A DNA stretch of 64,000 nucleotides from CAZRCZ01 sp964598765 (GTDB lineage Bacteria; Sumerlaeota; Sumerlaeia; MVZB01; JAJFLK01), in NCBI GenBank assembly GCA_964598765.1, contig CAZRCZ010000021.1, positions 35,071 through 99,070 of the forward strand. Direction: 5' to 3'. The notes beneath the pieces are model-generated. The model was not told the origin of the DNA. It saw only the letters and a list, made by a program, of their open reading frames with translations, and did not search any database. Below, piece after piece: positions 15,779-23,954 of this stretch. How positions within the stretch are numbered: the stretch's first letter is position 1; the number at the start of each line of letters is the position of its first letter. The translations under genes and the position numbers were made by a program.

Positions 15779-17335
15779 ATGTCCGATCCATTCATGCTCG
15801 AAATCAACCCGCGCGTCTGGTTGCCGGAGCAAGCATGGGCGCGGGAGCGCGCCGATCTCTCTCTCATTCCCGACGAGCAAATTCAAGAGTGGGCCAATCT
15901 TGGCGTGGATTGGATTTGGATGATGGGCGTGTGGGATCCTTCGCCGCGAAGTCGGGAGATTTGTTTGGCCTCTCCCGCTTTGTTCGGCGGTCTCGGAAAT
16001 TTTTTCCCACAGGCGTTTCCCGATCACGTCGTCGGTTCCCCGTTCGCCGTTCGCAATTACGCGCTCAATCCCGCCTTGGGCGGGCACGATACCCTTCAAT
16101 CACTCCGCGAGCGGCTCCATCACCATGGCATCCGCCTCATGCTCGATTTTGTCCCCAACCACACGGCAACGGATCATCCGTGGACGAAGACTCATCCGGA
16201 ATTTTATTTTCAAGGAACCGAACCCGATCTGACGGAACGACCGAACGATTATTTCCGCACACCCAACGGCCGGATTTTGGCCCACGGCCGCGATCCCTAT
16301 TTCCCGTCGTGGACCGACACGGCCCAGTTGAATTATTTCAACGCCGCTACGCGCGAGGCCATGCAGGAACAACTTCTTGAGATCAGCCGGACGTGCGATG
16401 GCGTCCGGTGCGACATGGCGATGCTCGTGACGAACGAGGTTTTTGAGCGGTCATGGGGAAAGAATGAAAAAAACCGCCGATTCACGCCGATGCACGCCGA
16501 TGAGCGATCCAAAGTTTCGATTCATCCTTCTCATTCTCATACTCCTTTTCCTTCTCATCGTTCCCATTCCTCCGAATTTTGGGAGTCGGCCATCGAAGCG
16601 GTCCACTGCGAAAACGCGGACTTTATTTTCATGGCCGAGGTTTATTGGGACATGGAATGGAAACTCCAGCAAATGGGCTTCGATTACACCTACGACAAAC
16701 GGCTGTATGATCGGCTGATAGCGGGGGATGGTCCGGGCGTTCGCGCGCATTTGCAGGGAGCGTCAGTTGAATTTCTCTCGCGGTGCGTTCATTTCGTCGA
16801 GAACCACGACGAGCGCCGCGCTCAAGAAGCGTTCGGCTTTCGTCATCGCTCCGCCGCTTTGGTTTCCGCAATGGTTCCCGGACTCCGCCTCCATCACGAG
16901 GGACAATGGGAAGGACGGCGAACTAAAATTTCGGTTCAAATCGGTGCGCGTCCATCCGAACCTGCGGACGAGAAATTGCGCGAATGGTATCGCCGCCTTC
17001 TCGCCGAATTGCGCCGCGAACCGTGGCGAAGCGGAAATTTCCGATGCCTCGATATTAACGAAACGGACGCGGAGAATTCCAATGCCGGCAAGATCATCGC
17101 CATCCGCCGCGAAGCAGGACGTGATTGCGGACTGGTTATCGCCAACATTGGAGGAGAGGATGCGCGGGGGATCATTGAATATATCCCTCACGATCTTGAC
17201 GGCGAAACCGTATTCTTCCGCGAAGCTCTCTCCAAACACGTTGTCCAACATCCCCTGATGGAACTTCGTGAAAAGGGATTGGAAATCGCTCTAAAAGCGG
17301 GCGAATGTTTTCTCTTTCATGTGAAAAATTCTTAG
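15779..17335 (+). CDS. Glycoside hydrolase family 13 (alpha-amylase-type) enzyme with repeat-derived insert
   Basis: A 518-residue cytoplasmic GH13 protein. The barrel begins ANLGVDWIWMMGVWD. LDFVPNHTA is conserved region I, GVRCDMAM holds the nucleophile (Asp212), FMAEVYW the acid/base (Glu287) and FVENHDE the third acid (Asp344), so the catalytic triad is intact. A C-terminal beta domain follows. These enzymes act on alpha-glucans or sucrose-like glucosides; exact activity is not readable. Between the nucleophile and acid/base strands (about residues 225-268) lies a low-complexity insert rich in Ser/His/Pro (IHPSHSHTPFPSHRSH) that derives from a palindromic repeat plus a pyrimidine tract. 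The frame is kept. Confidence 0.88.
   Translation: MSDPFMLEINPRVWLPEQAWARERADLSLIPDEQIQEWANLGVDWIWMMGVWDPSPRSREICLASPALFGGLGNFFPQAFPDHVVGSPFAVRNYALNPALGGHDTLQSLRERLHHHGIRLMLDFVPNHTATDHPWTKTHPEFYFQGTEPDLTERPNDYFRTPNGRILAHGRDPYFPSWTDTAQLNYFNAATREAMQEQLLEISRTCDGVRCDMAMLVTNEVFERSWGKNEKNRRFTPMHADERSKVSIHPSHSHTPFPSHRSHSSEFWESAIEAVHCENADFIFMAEVYWDMEWKLQQMGFDYTYDKRLYDRLIAGDGPGVRAHLQGASVEFLSRCVHFVENHDERRAQEAFGFRHRSAALVSAMVPGLRLHHEGQWEGRRTKISVQIGARPSEPADEKLREWYRRLLAELRREPWRSGNFRCLDINETDAENSNAGKIIAIRREAGRDCGLVIANIGGEDARGIIEYIPHDLDGETVFFREALSKHVVQHPLMELREKGLEIALKAGECFLFHVKNS
16471..16504 (+). repeat. GATTCACGCCGATGCACGCCGAT-type repeat inside the GH13 gene
   Basis: Three spaced GCCGAT units with ACGC spacers resemble, on the other strand, the ATCCGTGTTCATCCGTG-type element at 48893-48922 and 52212-52240. 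A TTCTCATTCTCAT-type pyrimidine tract follows (to about 16560). Both are translated in frame as a loop of the GH13 enzyme. Confidence 0.65.
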
Positions 17336-17346
17336 CCTCGCGGACT

Positions 17347-17886
17347 TCAAATCTCGAAATCGGGAGGTGGGCCGGATTTGATTCGTTCGCGGTAGGCTCC
17401 CGCCGGATCAAATGAAATTTCCCATCGGCGTCCCAGCCTTTGGAGGATCAATCCTCCCACGGCAAACGCGACGACAAGTCCCGCGGTCTTGCCCGCCGCC
17501 CAAATTTGGCGGTCGCTCCGGAGGAGGATTGTTCCGGCATAATACAAGAGAAAGAAGCCGAAGATTCGCTGGAGCGCGATTTCCGGAAATCGGGTGGAGC
17601 TTGCGACCCAACTCCCGACAAACGCTCCGAGCGCAAAACCTGCGGCCAGCATCGCGGCGGCGGCCACGTTGACTTTGCCCGCCTTGTAGTAAGCCCAACA
17701 GGCGAAGATTCCGATCGGAGGCAACAACATTCCCAAACTGGTCCCGACGGCTTCTTTGTGGGAATAATGAAAAAGCAGGGTCAGAAGGGGAATCACCAAA
17801 ACCCCTCCTCCGATGCCCAGCATTCCGCTGAGGCATCCGGCGAAACATCCTACGGCGAGATAGGCGACTATGGTTGACGGCGTCAT
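17347..17886 (-). CDS. TauE/SafE-family membrane transporter, short form
   Basis: A 179-residue membrane protein with about five hydrophobic segments. It carries the TauE/SafE signature CLSGMLGIGGGVLVIPLLTL and KEAVGTSLGMLLPPIG. Full-length members (about 250 residues, eight segments) export sulfite, sulfoacetate or related anions. Here only one repeat of the usual two seems present before a soluble tail (YRERIKSGPPPDFEI). Half-size forms may dimerise, or this may be a shortened copy. It is convergent with the GH13 gene, 11 bases away. Confidence 0.85.
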   Translation of the reverse strand: MTPSTIVAYLAVGCFAGCLSGMLGIGGGVLVIPLLTLLFHYSHKEAVGTSLGMLLPPIGIFACWAYYKAGKVNVAAAAMLAAGFALGAFVGSWVASSTRFPEIALQRIFGFFLLYYAGTILLRSDRQIWAAGKTAGLVVAFAVGGLILQRLGRRWEISFDPAGAYRERIKSGPPPDFEI

Positions 17887-18043
17887 GATGAAATTCCTCC
17901 CGGACGTTTCATCTTAGCCCAAGCCCGGCTTCAACTCACGTTGGTTTGAATGCCGATTTCTTGCCCTTGCTCTTGCTCCTGTTCGGAATCATAATTTCGG
18001 GAAATTTTTTGGACTTTCCAACACCGGACCCAATCAATTCATC

Positions 18044-18898
18044 ATGTCCCGATTCAACCCGACAACCGACCTCATCCGTTTGGGGCACAGCCCCGATCCC
18101 GACGACGCCTTCATGTTCTACGGCTTGGCGCGCGGATTGGTGGACGCCGAGGGCTTGCGCTTCGAGCACGTCTTGCGCGACATCGAAACCCTCAACCAGT
18201 GGGCGATGGAGGGCAAACTGGAAGTCACCGCCCTTTCGCTCAATGCCTACACCCACTTGACCGACCGCTATCTGATCCTCAACACCGGGGCGAGCATGGG
18301 ACGCGGCTACGGACCGATGGTGATCGCCCGCGAGCCGTTCGACCCCAAACTTTTGCCGGAGCGCGTGATCGCCGTCCCCGGAATTCACACGACGGCCTTT
18401 CTCACGCTTCGCATGTGCATCGGCGATTTCGCCTATGAGGTCGTTCCCTTTGATGAAATTTTTCGCGCGGTCGCCGAGGGAGAAGTCGAGGCCGGACTCA
18501 TCATCCACGAAGGCCAGCTGACCTACGAAAAGGAAGGATTCTATTGCGTCCTCGACTTGGGAAAATGGTGGGAATCCTCCAGCGACGGACTTCCGTTGCC
18601 TCTCGGCATCAACGGCGTCCGGCGCGATTTGGGACCGGAGCTTTGCCGGCGAATTGACCGCGTCCTTCGCCGGAGCGTTCAGTATTCGCTCGATCATCGC
18701 TCGGCGGCGGTGGATTACGCGCTCCAATGGGGACGCGGCCTGAACCATCGGACGGCGGATCAATTCATCGGAATGTATGTGAATGATCTGACGCTCGACA
18801 CCGGCGTCAAAGGTCGCCCCGCGATTGAGCGCTATCTCGCCCGCGCCGCCGAATTGGATTTGATTCCCCAATCGGTCAAACCCGAATTTGTGGAGTAA
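18044..18898 (+). CDS. MqnA/MqnD-like menaquinone-biosynthesis family protein
   Basis: A 284-residue protein of the MqnA/MqnD/substrate-binding-like fold. The opening LGHSPDPDDAFMFYGL matches the MqnD-type N-terminal motif (SPCPNDTF in classic MqnD). LEVTALSLNAYTHLTDRY, AVPGIHTTAFLTLRM and AGLIIHEGQLTYEKEGF follow the family pattern. MqnD turns cyclic dehypoxanthine futalosine into 1,4-dihydroxy-6-naphthoate in the futalosine route to menaquinone. I cannot tell MqnD proper from its paralogues, and no other mqn gene is near, so the function is probable only. No signal peptide is visible, which argues against a transport binding protein. Confidence 0.75.
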   Translation: MSRFNPTTDLIRLGHSPDPDDAFMFYGLARGLVDAEGLRFEHVLRDIETLNQWAMEGKLEVTALSLNAYTHLTDRYLILNTGASMGRGYGPMVIAREPFDPKLLPERVIAVPGIHTTAFLTLRMCIGDFAYEVVPFDEIFRAVAEGEVEAGLIIHEGQLTYEKEGFYCVLDLGKWWESSSDGLPLPLGINGVRRDLGPELCRRIDRVLRRSVQYSLDHRSAAVDYALQWGRGLNHRTADQFIGMYVNDLTLDTGVKGRPAIERYLARAAELDLIPQSVKPEFVE

Positions 18899-18902
18899 AA
18901 TT

Positions 18903-19841
18903 TCAATCCTGAAAATTCAGCTCTCGAATTCTGTATCGCGTTTTATGTCCCTTTGAATACTTTTCAATCCCCGCGGCAATTTGCTTTCCCCACTCCGCCG
19001 GACTTCCATTCATACGCAACGGCCGCGCCAGACCTGCTTTCAGCAAACTCGCGTTTCCGCTCGGCGTCTTCCGTCCGTTTTCAAAACACCAGATCGGCCT
19101 GCCATGTCCCATCGCCCATCGGAGCGCGTAGGCGGAGCCTCCCTTCAATCCGCTGGCGACCAAAACCAAACCCTCCGACATCGCGGCAACAACGTCATTG
19201 CGCCGGATTGCCAGTCCAGCATGAAAATTTTCGTCGGGTCGCCCCAATCCCAAGATCGTCATCGCTTCTCCGGCCCGCGACCGACCTTCCGCGTTCAACA
19301 TAAGCAACCCCCGCGCCGGAACGCCGACCGATCCCGCTTTTCCCTGAACCGCCCCATCATGCGCGGCGGCGTCGGCTCCCTCCGCCATGCCGCTGGTCAC
19401 GACGATCCCTCGGTCACAAAGCTCTTGCGCCAAAAGCCGCGCGGCGTCGCACAATTCCGACGGCGATTGCCGCGATCCGATCATCGCGCATTGCTTCATT
19501 TGAAGCCGCGAGGGATTGCCTTCAACCAAAACATACGGCGGCGCATCGTCTCCGAATTCCTCCGATAATTTTTTGGGGTAGAGCGATTCGCCGATCCAGA
19601 CGATTTGGATTTTGCGTTCGATCAACCGCCGCGCATGGCTTTCCACGCTCCGGCGACGGGGCCAAACGATAGCCTTCTTGTTGTTTCGTGAAGTCCGCCC
19701 CCCCATGAGGAGAGATAAATCCGACGGCTTGGCAAAGAATGACTCCTTGGCGTTCTTTGCCAAGCCGCGCATCTCGATCAACGCCTCCCGCGTCAATCCC
19801 CGCGCCGAAATGAGAAAGAGATCGTTGAGAAGCTCGATCAT
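18903..19841 (-). CDS. DprA/Smf-like DNA-processing protein, divergent
   Basis: A 312-residue protein with the Rossmann-like DprA core. CAMIGSRQSPSELCDAA matches the GTR/GSR loop and VVTSGMAEGADAAAHDGA the SGxAxGID-AAH motif. LVLVASGLKGGSAYALRWAM and GRPIWCFENG fit the later strands. DprA loads RecA on incoming single-stranded DNA in transformation. Several family positions differ: there is no typical SExP segment, and RRNDVVAAMSEGLV replaces RNRIIAGLS. It may therefore be a DprA relative of the LOG/Rossmann group. It ends four bases from the convergent MqnA/D-like gene. Confidence 0.72.
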   Translation of the reverse strand: MIELLNDLFLISARGLTREALIEMRGLAKNAKESFFAKPSDLSLLMGGRTSRNNKKAIVWPRRRSVESHARRLIERKIQIVWIGESLYPKKLSEEFGDDAPPYVLVEGNPSRLQMKQCAMIGSRQSPSELCDAARLLAQELCDRGIVVTSGMAEGADAAAHDGAVQGKAGSVGVPARGLLMLNAEGRSRAGEAMTILGLGRPDENFHAGLAIRRNDVVAAMSEGLVLVASGLKGGSAYALRWAMGHGRPIWCFENGRKTPSGNASLLKAGLARPLRMNGSPAEWGKQIAAGIEKYSKGHKTRYRIRELNFQD

Positions 19842-19902
19842 CTGTCGGTCAAAGAATGAAATTCAGGTTCGGAAATTCCGACAGCGCGCGCGACGCCAAA
19901 AC

Positions 19903-22344
19903 TTATTGCTTCAACTTTTCCTTCAGCCCCTCGGCCTTGGGATTGAGCTTAAGGGCGTTCTCCCACAGAGTGCGCGCCTTGGTTCCATTGCCCGATTTGG
20001 AATAAGCGTCCCCCAGATGCTCGAGGACCGTGGGGTCCGGCGTATTGGTCATTTTTCCGATCGCCGACTCCAAAGTCTGGACCGCCTTCCCGAAATCCCC
20101 CTGCTTGTAATACACCCAGCCGAGCGAATCGAGAATGTGTCCCGCGTTGGGATTCAATTCGAGCGCCTTCTCGACCAGCGTCTTGGCTTCGTCCAGCTTG
20201 ATGTCTGATTCGGCGAAGAAATAACCGAGCGCATTGTAGGCTTCGGCATCACGGGGATTGATTTCGATGGCCTTCCGCAGGACGCGCTCGGCATCGTTAT
20301 TGCGTCCGGCGTCGTGATAGTATTCTCCCGCAATCAGATAAAACCGCTCCTCGGTGTCATTCCCGGCGATCAACTTCTCGACGATGGAAAGCGCTTCGGC
20401 GTATTTGCGTTGCTCTTTGTAAAGATTGGCTTGCAAAAGCTCCAAGTCCGTGGCAAACGCCGCCTCCACGATCTTCCGGGAGGCGTCGAGCAATCCCTGC
20501 GCCTGCTCGAATTTTCCCGCGTCGGTGTAATTCTCAATGAGCGACCGGACGATCTTGAAATCCTGCGGCGCGGCGGCGTGCATTTCCTCCAAAATTCCGA
20601 TGGCCTTCGGATAATCCCGCGCGCGGGAGTAGAGCCATGCCTTCAGCCAACGCGCCTGATCTCCCCGGTCCTCGCCCCCCTTGGCGATGGTTTTGTCCAC
20701 GAGGGCGTGCGCCCGGTCAAAGGCGCCGGTCGAGGCGTAAAGCTCGATCAACACCTGAACGGCGACATCGGGAACTTTTCCATCGTTCCCCATCGCCTCT
20801 TCCAAAAGTTTGATCGCGTCCTCGCTTTTTCCCTCCCGCCGGGCCAATTCGGCGCGCAGAAGAAGAAATTCCATCGCGCGTTCCTTGGGAACCGACGCCG
20901 ACGCGCGGTCGTAAACGTCGTGGGCTTCCTTGAACCGTCCGGCGTCGGTGTAAAGCCCGCCGAGCATCGCCACGGCGAGAAATTCGTCCGGTTTCTTCGC
21001 CAACAGTCCCTGAAGTGTTTTGATCGCCTCGTCGTTTTTGCCCGCGTCAACTTGCACTCCCGCCAGTTGCAGGGGAAGGCGCGATTCCTCGGGATGAGCC
21101 GCGGCGACCCGTTTCAGCAACTCAATGACCTCCTCCAATTTCCCCGCCTTGCGCAACGTGGAGGCGAGATCCAGCATTTCCGAATCGGACAGGGAGGGAT
21201 CGGCGACGAGGGCGCTGACCAGCTTCATGGATTCGTCAACCTTGCCTGTAAGGAAATCGGCTTGGATCAGCGCGAGCCGGAACTTCCGGCTTTCGGGCCA
21301 GAGTTTGAGGGCGTTCTGATAATGCTCCGCCGCCTTGTTCCATTGCTTGGCCTTGAGGAGTTCATCGCCGTAGGATTCCTGAATTTCGAGAACTCTGGGA
21401 AAACTTTGCGCCATCTCCTCGTAAAAACTAAGCAAGCCCCCTTGGCGGCCGGTTTGCTTCACCAGCTCCGCGACCTTGGCGCGAATCGCCGCGTTGCCCG
21501 GCTCGATTAACATTGCCTGCCGATACGCTTCCAATGCCTCCTTGGGTTGTTTGGAGGCTTCGTAGGTTTCGGCGAGAGCCAAGTGCCCCCGGATGTCTTG
21601 GGCGCGGAGTTTCACCGCTTCCTTGGCCGCCTCCACCGCTTTGTCCATGCTCCCGACGCGGCTATAGACCGAATTCAGAACAAGTAAGGGAAGTATGCGA
21701 TCCGATCCCGCGCGGATTTTCAGCATCCGAGTGTAAACGTCTATGATCTTGGCGACCGCAGGATCCGATTCTCCCTTGGCCGTCGCCCAATCTCGGGTGT
21801 TGCGCAATAGCAGAAGACCCAATTCCTCCAGCACGCCGGAGTTTTGCGGCTCAATCTTCAGCGCGGATTCCAGATCGGCGATGGCTTTCTCGGCGTCGCC
21901 GCGCGAGCGGTTGACCTTGGCGCGCGCCTGCCACGCGGGCACAAATTCCGGATAGCGCTTAAGACATTCATCCAGCGTCGCCAGACCGGCATCGGTTCGG
22001 CGATCCTTTAGATAGGCTTCGGCCAAGGCCGTGAAAATTTCCGGCGGACAATCGGGCCGGTCCCGCAGGGGTTCGAGCTTTTTGATTGCCCCCTGCGCGT
22101 CTCCCCCTTCGAGGGCGAGTTGCGCCTCGAAGTAGAGCGGCTCGTAGGCCTGAGCCGCCGCATCGGCCGCATGAGCGCGGACCGACGCCAGCCACGCGCA
22201 TCCGCCGCTCAGAAACGTCATGGCGATCAAAGGGAGCGCCCACCATATTTGCCGGGTTTTGCGAAACAGAATGCTCAAGGTCGTCTCTCGGTCCTCTTCA
22301 AGGGGAATACTTAAACTTTCGGCTTCCGGATGCAAGCGATTCAT
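19903..22344 (-). CDS. Large TPR-repeat protein, probably a lipoprotein
   Basis: An 813-residue protein consisting almost wholly of tetratricopeptide repeats (about 18-20 units of 34 residues, e.g. KRYPEFVPAWQARAKVNRSR, ALKLWPESRKFRLALIQADF, INPRDAEAYNALGYFFAES). A hydrophobic segment ending LSGGCAW near residues 33-50 looks like a lipoprotein signal. The first 25 residues before it are unusual, and a TTG start nearer the signal is possible. TPR lipoproteins of this type scaffold envelope complexes or exopolysaccharide export; no specific role can be read. It is followed on the same strand by the DprA-like gene. Confidence 0.85.
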   Translation of the reverse strand: MNRLHPEAESLSIPLEEDRETTLSILFRKTRQIWWALPLIAMTFLSGGCAWLASVRAHAADAAAQAYEPLYFEAQLALEGGDAQGAIKKLEPLRDRPDCPPEIFTALAEAYLKDRRTDAGLATLDECLKRYPEFVPAWQARAKVNRSRGDAEKAIADLESALKIEPQNSGVLEELGLLLLRNTRDWATAKGESDPAVAKIIDVYTRMLKIRAGSDRILPLLVLNSVYSRVGSMDKAVEAAKEAVKLRAQDIRGHLALAETYEASKQPKEALEAYRQAMLIEPGNAAIRAKVAELVKQTGRQGGLLSFYEEMAQSFPRVLEIQESYGDELLKAKQWNKAAEHYQNALKLWPESRKFRLALIQADFLTGKVDESMKLVSALVADPSLSDSEMLDLASTLRKAGKLEEVIELLKRVAAAHPEESRLPLQLAGVQVDAGKNDEAIKTLQGLLAKKPDEFLAVAMLGGLYTDAGRFKEAHDVYDRASASVPKERAMEFLLLRAELARREGKSEDAIKLLEEAMGNDGKVPDVAVQVLIELYASTGAFDRAHALVDKTIAKGGEDRGDQARWLKAWLYSRARDYPKAIGILEEMHAAAPQDFKIVRSLIENYTDAGKFEQAQGLLDASRKIVEAAFATDLELLQANLYKEQRKYAEALSIVEKLIAGNDTEERFYLIAGEYYHDAGRNNDAERVLRKAIEINPRDAEAYNALGYFFAESDIKLDEAKTLVEKALELNPNAGHILDSLGWVYYKQGDFGKAVQTLESAIGKMTNTPDPTVLEHLGDAYSKSGNGTKARTLWENALKLNPKAEGLKEKLKQ

Positions 22345-22451
22345 ACATGGATGATAGCCCCTTTACCGCGCGGATGCCATTGGATTCGCGCCGAGCGACT
22401 TCGAAGATTGATCATCTGTTCCCAATGATTGACCTTATCGAAAGGCATGAG

Positions 22452-22549
22452 GACGCCAACGGCGTCCCGGAACGAAGCCCAAGGTTGCCGAGCGTAGCGA
22501 GGCTACCTTGGGACACAGGCCATACTCACGCAACCCCGAACGGGGTTGC
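22452..22549. repeat. Group of three short palindromes upstream of the TPR gene
   Basis: In order: GACGCC-AAC-GGCGTC (22452-22466), an imperfect palindrome with arms CCCAAGGT and ACCTTGGG (22478-22512), and GCAACCCCG-AA-CGGGGTTGC (22530-22549). They fill the 259-base gap between the TPR gene and potA, both on the minus strand. There is no coding capacity. They probably form a composite REP-like element. Confidence 0.75.
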
Positions 22550-22603
22550 GGAATTCGCCGGAACAGTGAAATGCCCCCGTCTCAAGCGATTCCACCCCCT
22601 CCC

Positions 22604-23704
22604 TTAATCCTTCAAAGGATGAAGATTTTCAGCGGGAAGTTCGATCCGGATCGTCTCCCCCGCGCCAATTCTAAAATTGGGGGTCGTCCGAATCCGCAAA
22701 GGACCCGGCTCGACGAACAAATCCAAATGATCGCCGCGATAAATCGTTTCACGAATAACCACATCAACGAAATTTGCGCCCGATTTTTCCGCGTTGACGA
22801 CAATCCGCTCGGGACGAATGGACAAGGTTCCCTCGTCCCACGGAGGCGTGGATTTCAAGACAAGCGGGCCGAACGGCGTGATGACGGACGAGGGGGAATT
22901 CCCATTTCGCGTCGCGGGAATCAAGTTCGCCGCGCCGAGAAATTGGGCGACAAAACGATTGTCGGGTCGCCCATAAACCTCGCCCGGCGCCCCGATCTGC
23001 TCGATTCTCCCGTCGCGCATGACGATGATCCGGTCCGAAACGGTCATTGCCTCGTTCTGGTCGTGCGTGACGAGCAGAAAACTTTTTCCCAACCGTCGCT
23101 GGAGCCGACGCAACTCCAATTGCACCTCGGCGCGGAGTTGCGCGTCCAACGCCGACATCGGCTCGTCCAACAACAGCGCCTCCGGCTCATTGACCAGCGC
23201 CCGCGCCAGCGCGACCCGTTGTTTTTGTCCGCCCGACAGCTGATGCGGATGACGCCCTGAAAAGGATTCAAGCTGAAGAAGGCTTAACGACCGGTCCACC
23301 CGATCCCGAACTTCCGATTGCGGAAATTTGCGGGAACGAAGTCCAAACGCGACGTTTTCAAGGACGCTCAGATGAGGAAAGAGGGCGTAGCTCTGGAAGA
23401 CGATGTTCACCGGCCTCTTTTGCGCGGGAAGGTCGCCGATGCTCTGGCCGCCTAGTTCAATCGCTCCCGCATCCGCGATTTCCAATCCGGCGATGATCCG
23501 CAGAAGCGTCGTTTTGCCGCATCCCGAAGGGCCGAGTAAGGTCACGAATTCCCCCGGCTCGACCGCGAAGTCAACGCCGCGCAGAACCTCAACTCCGCCG
23601 AAGTTTTTGCGAATTCCGCGAACATGAAGACCGCGCGACGGCGTTGGCGATATGGAACCCTCCTTCACTGTTTCCTCTATCAACTTTCCGGTTTTGGATT
23701 CCAC
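22604..23704 (-). CDS. potA: Polyamine ABC transporter ATP-binding protein PotA
   Basis: A 366-residue ABC ATPase. Walker A is GPSGCGKTT, the signature is LSGGQKQRVALARAL and Walker B is ALLLDEPMSALD, followed by the switch His in LLVTHDQNEAM. A C-terminal TOBE domain (about residues 270-366) with LSIRPERIVV and NFVDVVIRETIYRGDH is typical of PotA/CysA importers. It would energise PotBC with PotD, encoded about 10-14 kb away on the same strand; other importers could share it. The N-terminal 25 residues precede the domain and the true start may be internal. Confidence 0.88.
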   Translation of the reverse strand: MESKTGKLIEETVKEGSISPTPSRGLHVRGIRKNFGGVEVLRGVDFAVEPGEFVTLLGPSGCGKTTLLRIIAGLEIADAGAIELGGQSIGDLPAQKRPVNIVFQSYALFPHLSVLENVAFGLRSRKFPQSEVRDRVDRSLSLLQLESFSGRHPHQLSGGQKQRVALARALVNEPEALLLDEPMSALDAQLRAEVQLELRRLQRRLGKSFLLVTHDQNEAMTVSDRIIVMRDGRIEQIGAPGEVYGRPDNRFVAQFLGAANLIPATRNGNSPSSVITPFGPLVLKSTPPWDEGTLSIRPERIVVNAEKSGANFVDVVIRETIYRGDHLDLFVEPGPLRIRTTPNFRIGAGETIRIELPAENLHPLKD

Positions 23705-23732
23705 ATTTTAATCTTAGGGATATTGAAACAAG

Positions 23733-23813
23733 GAATTCACCACAGAGACACAGAGAGGAACTCGCAACGCAAAATCTACGTTGCCAACTTCTCTGTGCCT
23801 CTGTGGTGAATTC
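23733..23813. repeat. 8-nt-ladder hairpin element (copy E)
   Basis: The arms 23733-23757 (GAATTCACCACAGAG...) and 23789-23813 are inverted repeats, including terminal GAATTC on both sides, with a loop of about 31 bases. The element lies in the divergent gap between potA and the GH28 gene. Confidence 0.9.
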
Positions 23814-23954
23814 TTTTGCTTCAATTCGAGGCCCATCTCATAATATCAGCCACAATTTATCGTAATCCATTCCAAGGCCATAATCGAATCCGTTTCCTTG
23901 GATTTTTTTATTCGGTTCGCGCTAAGGTGATTCCGCCGTCGGGAATTTCAGTCC

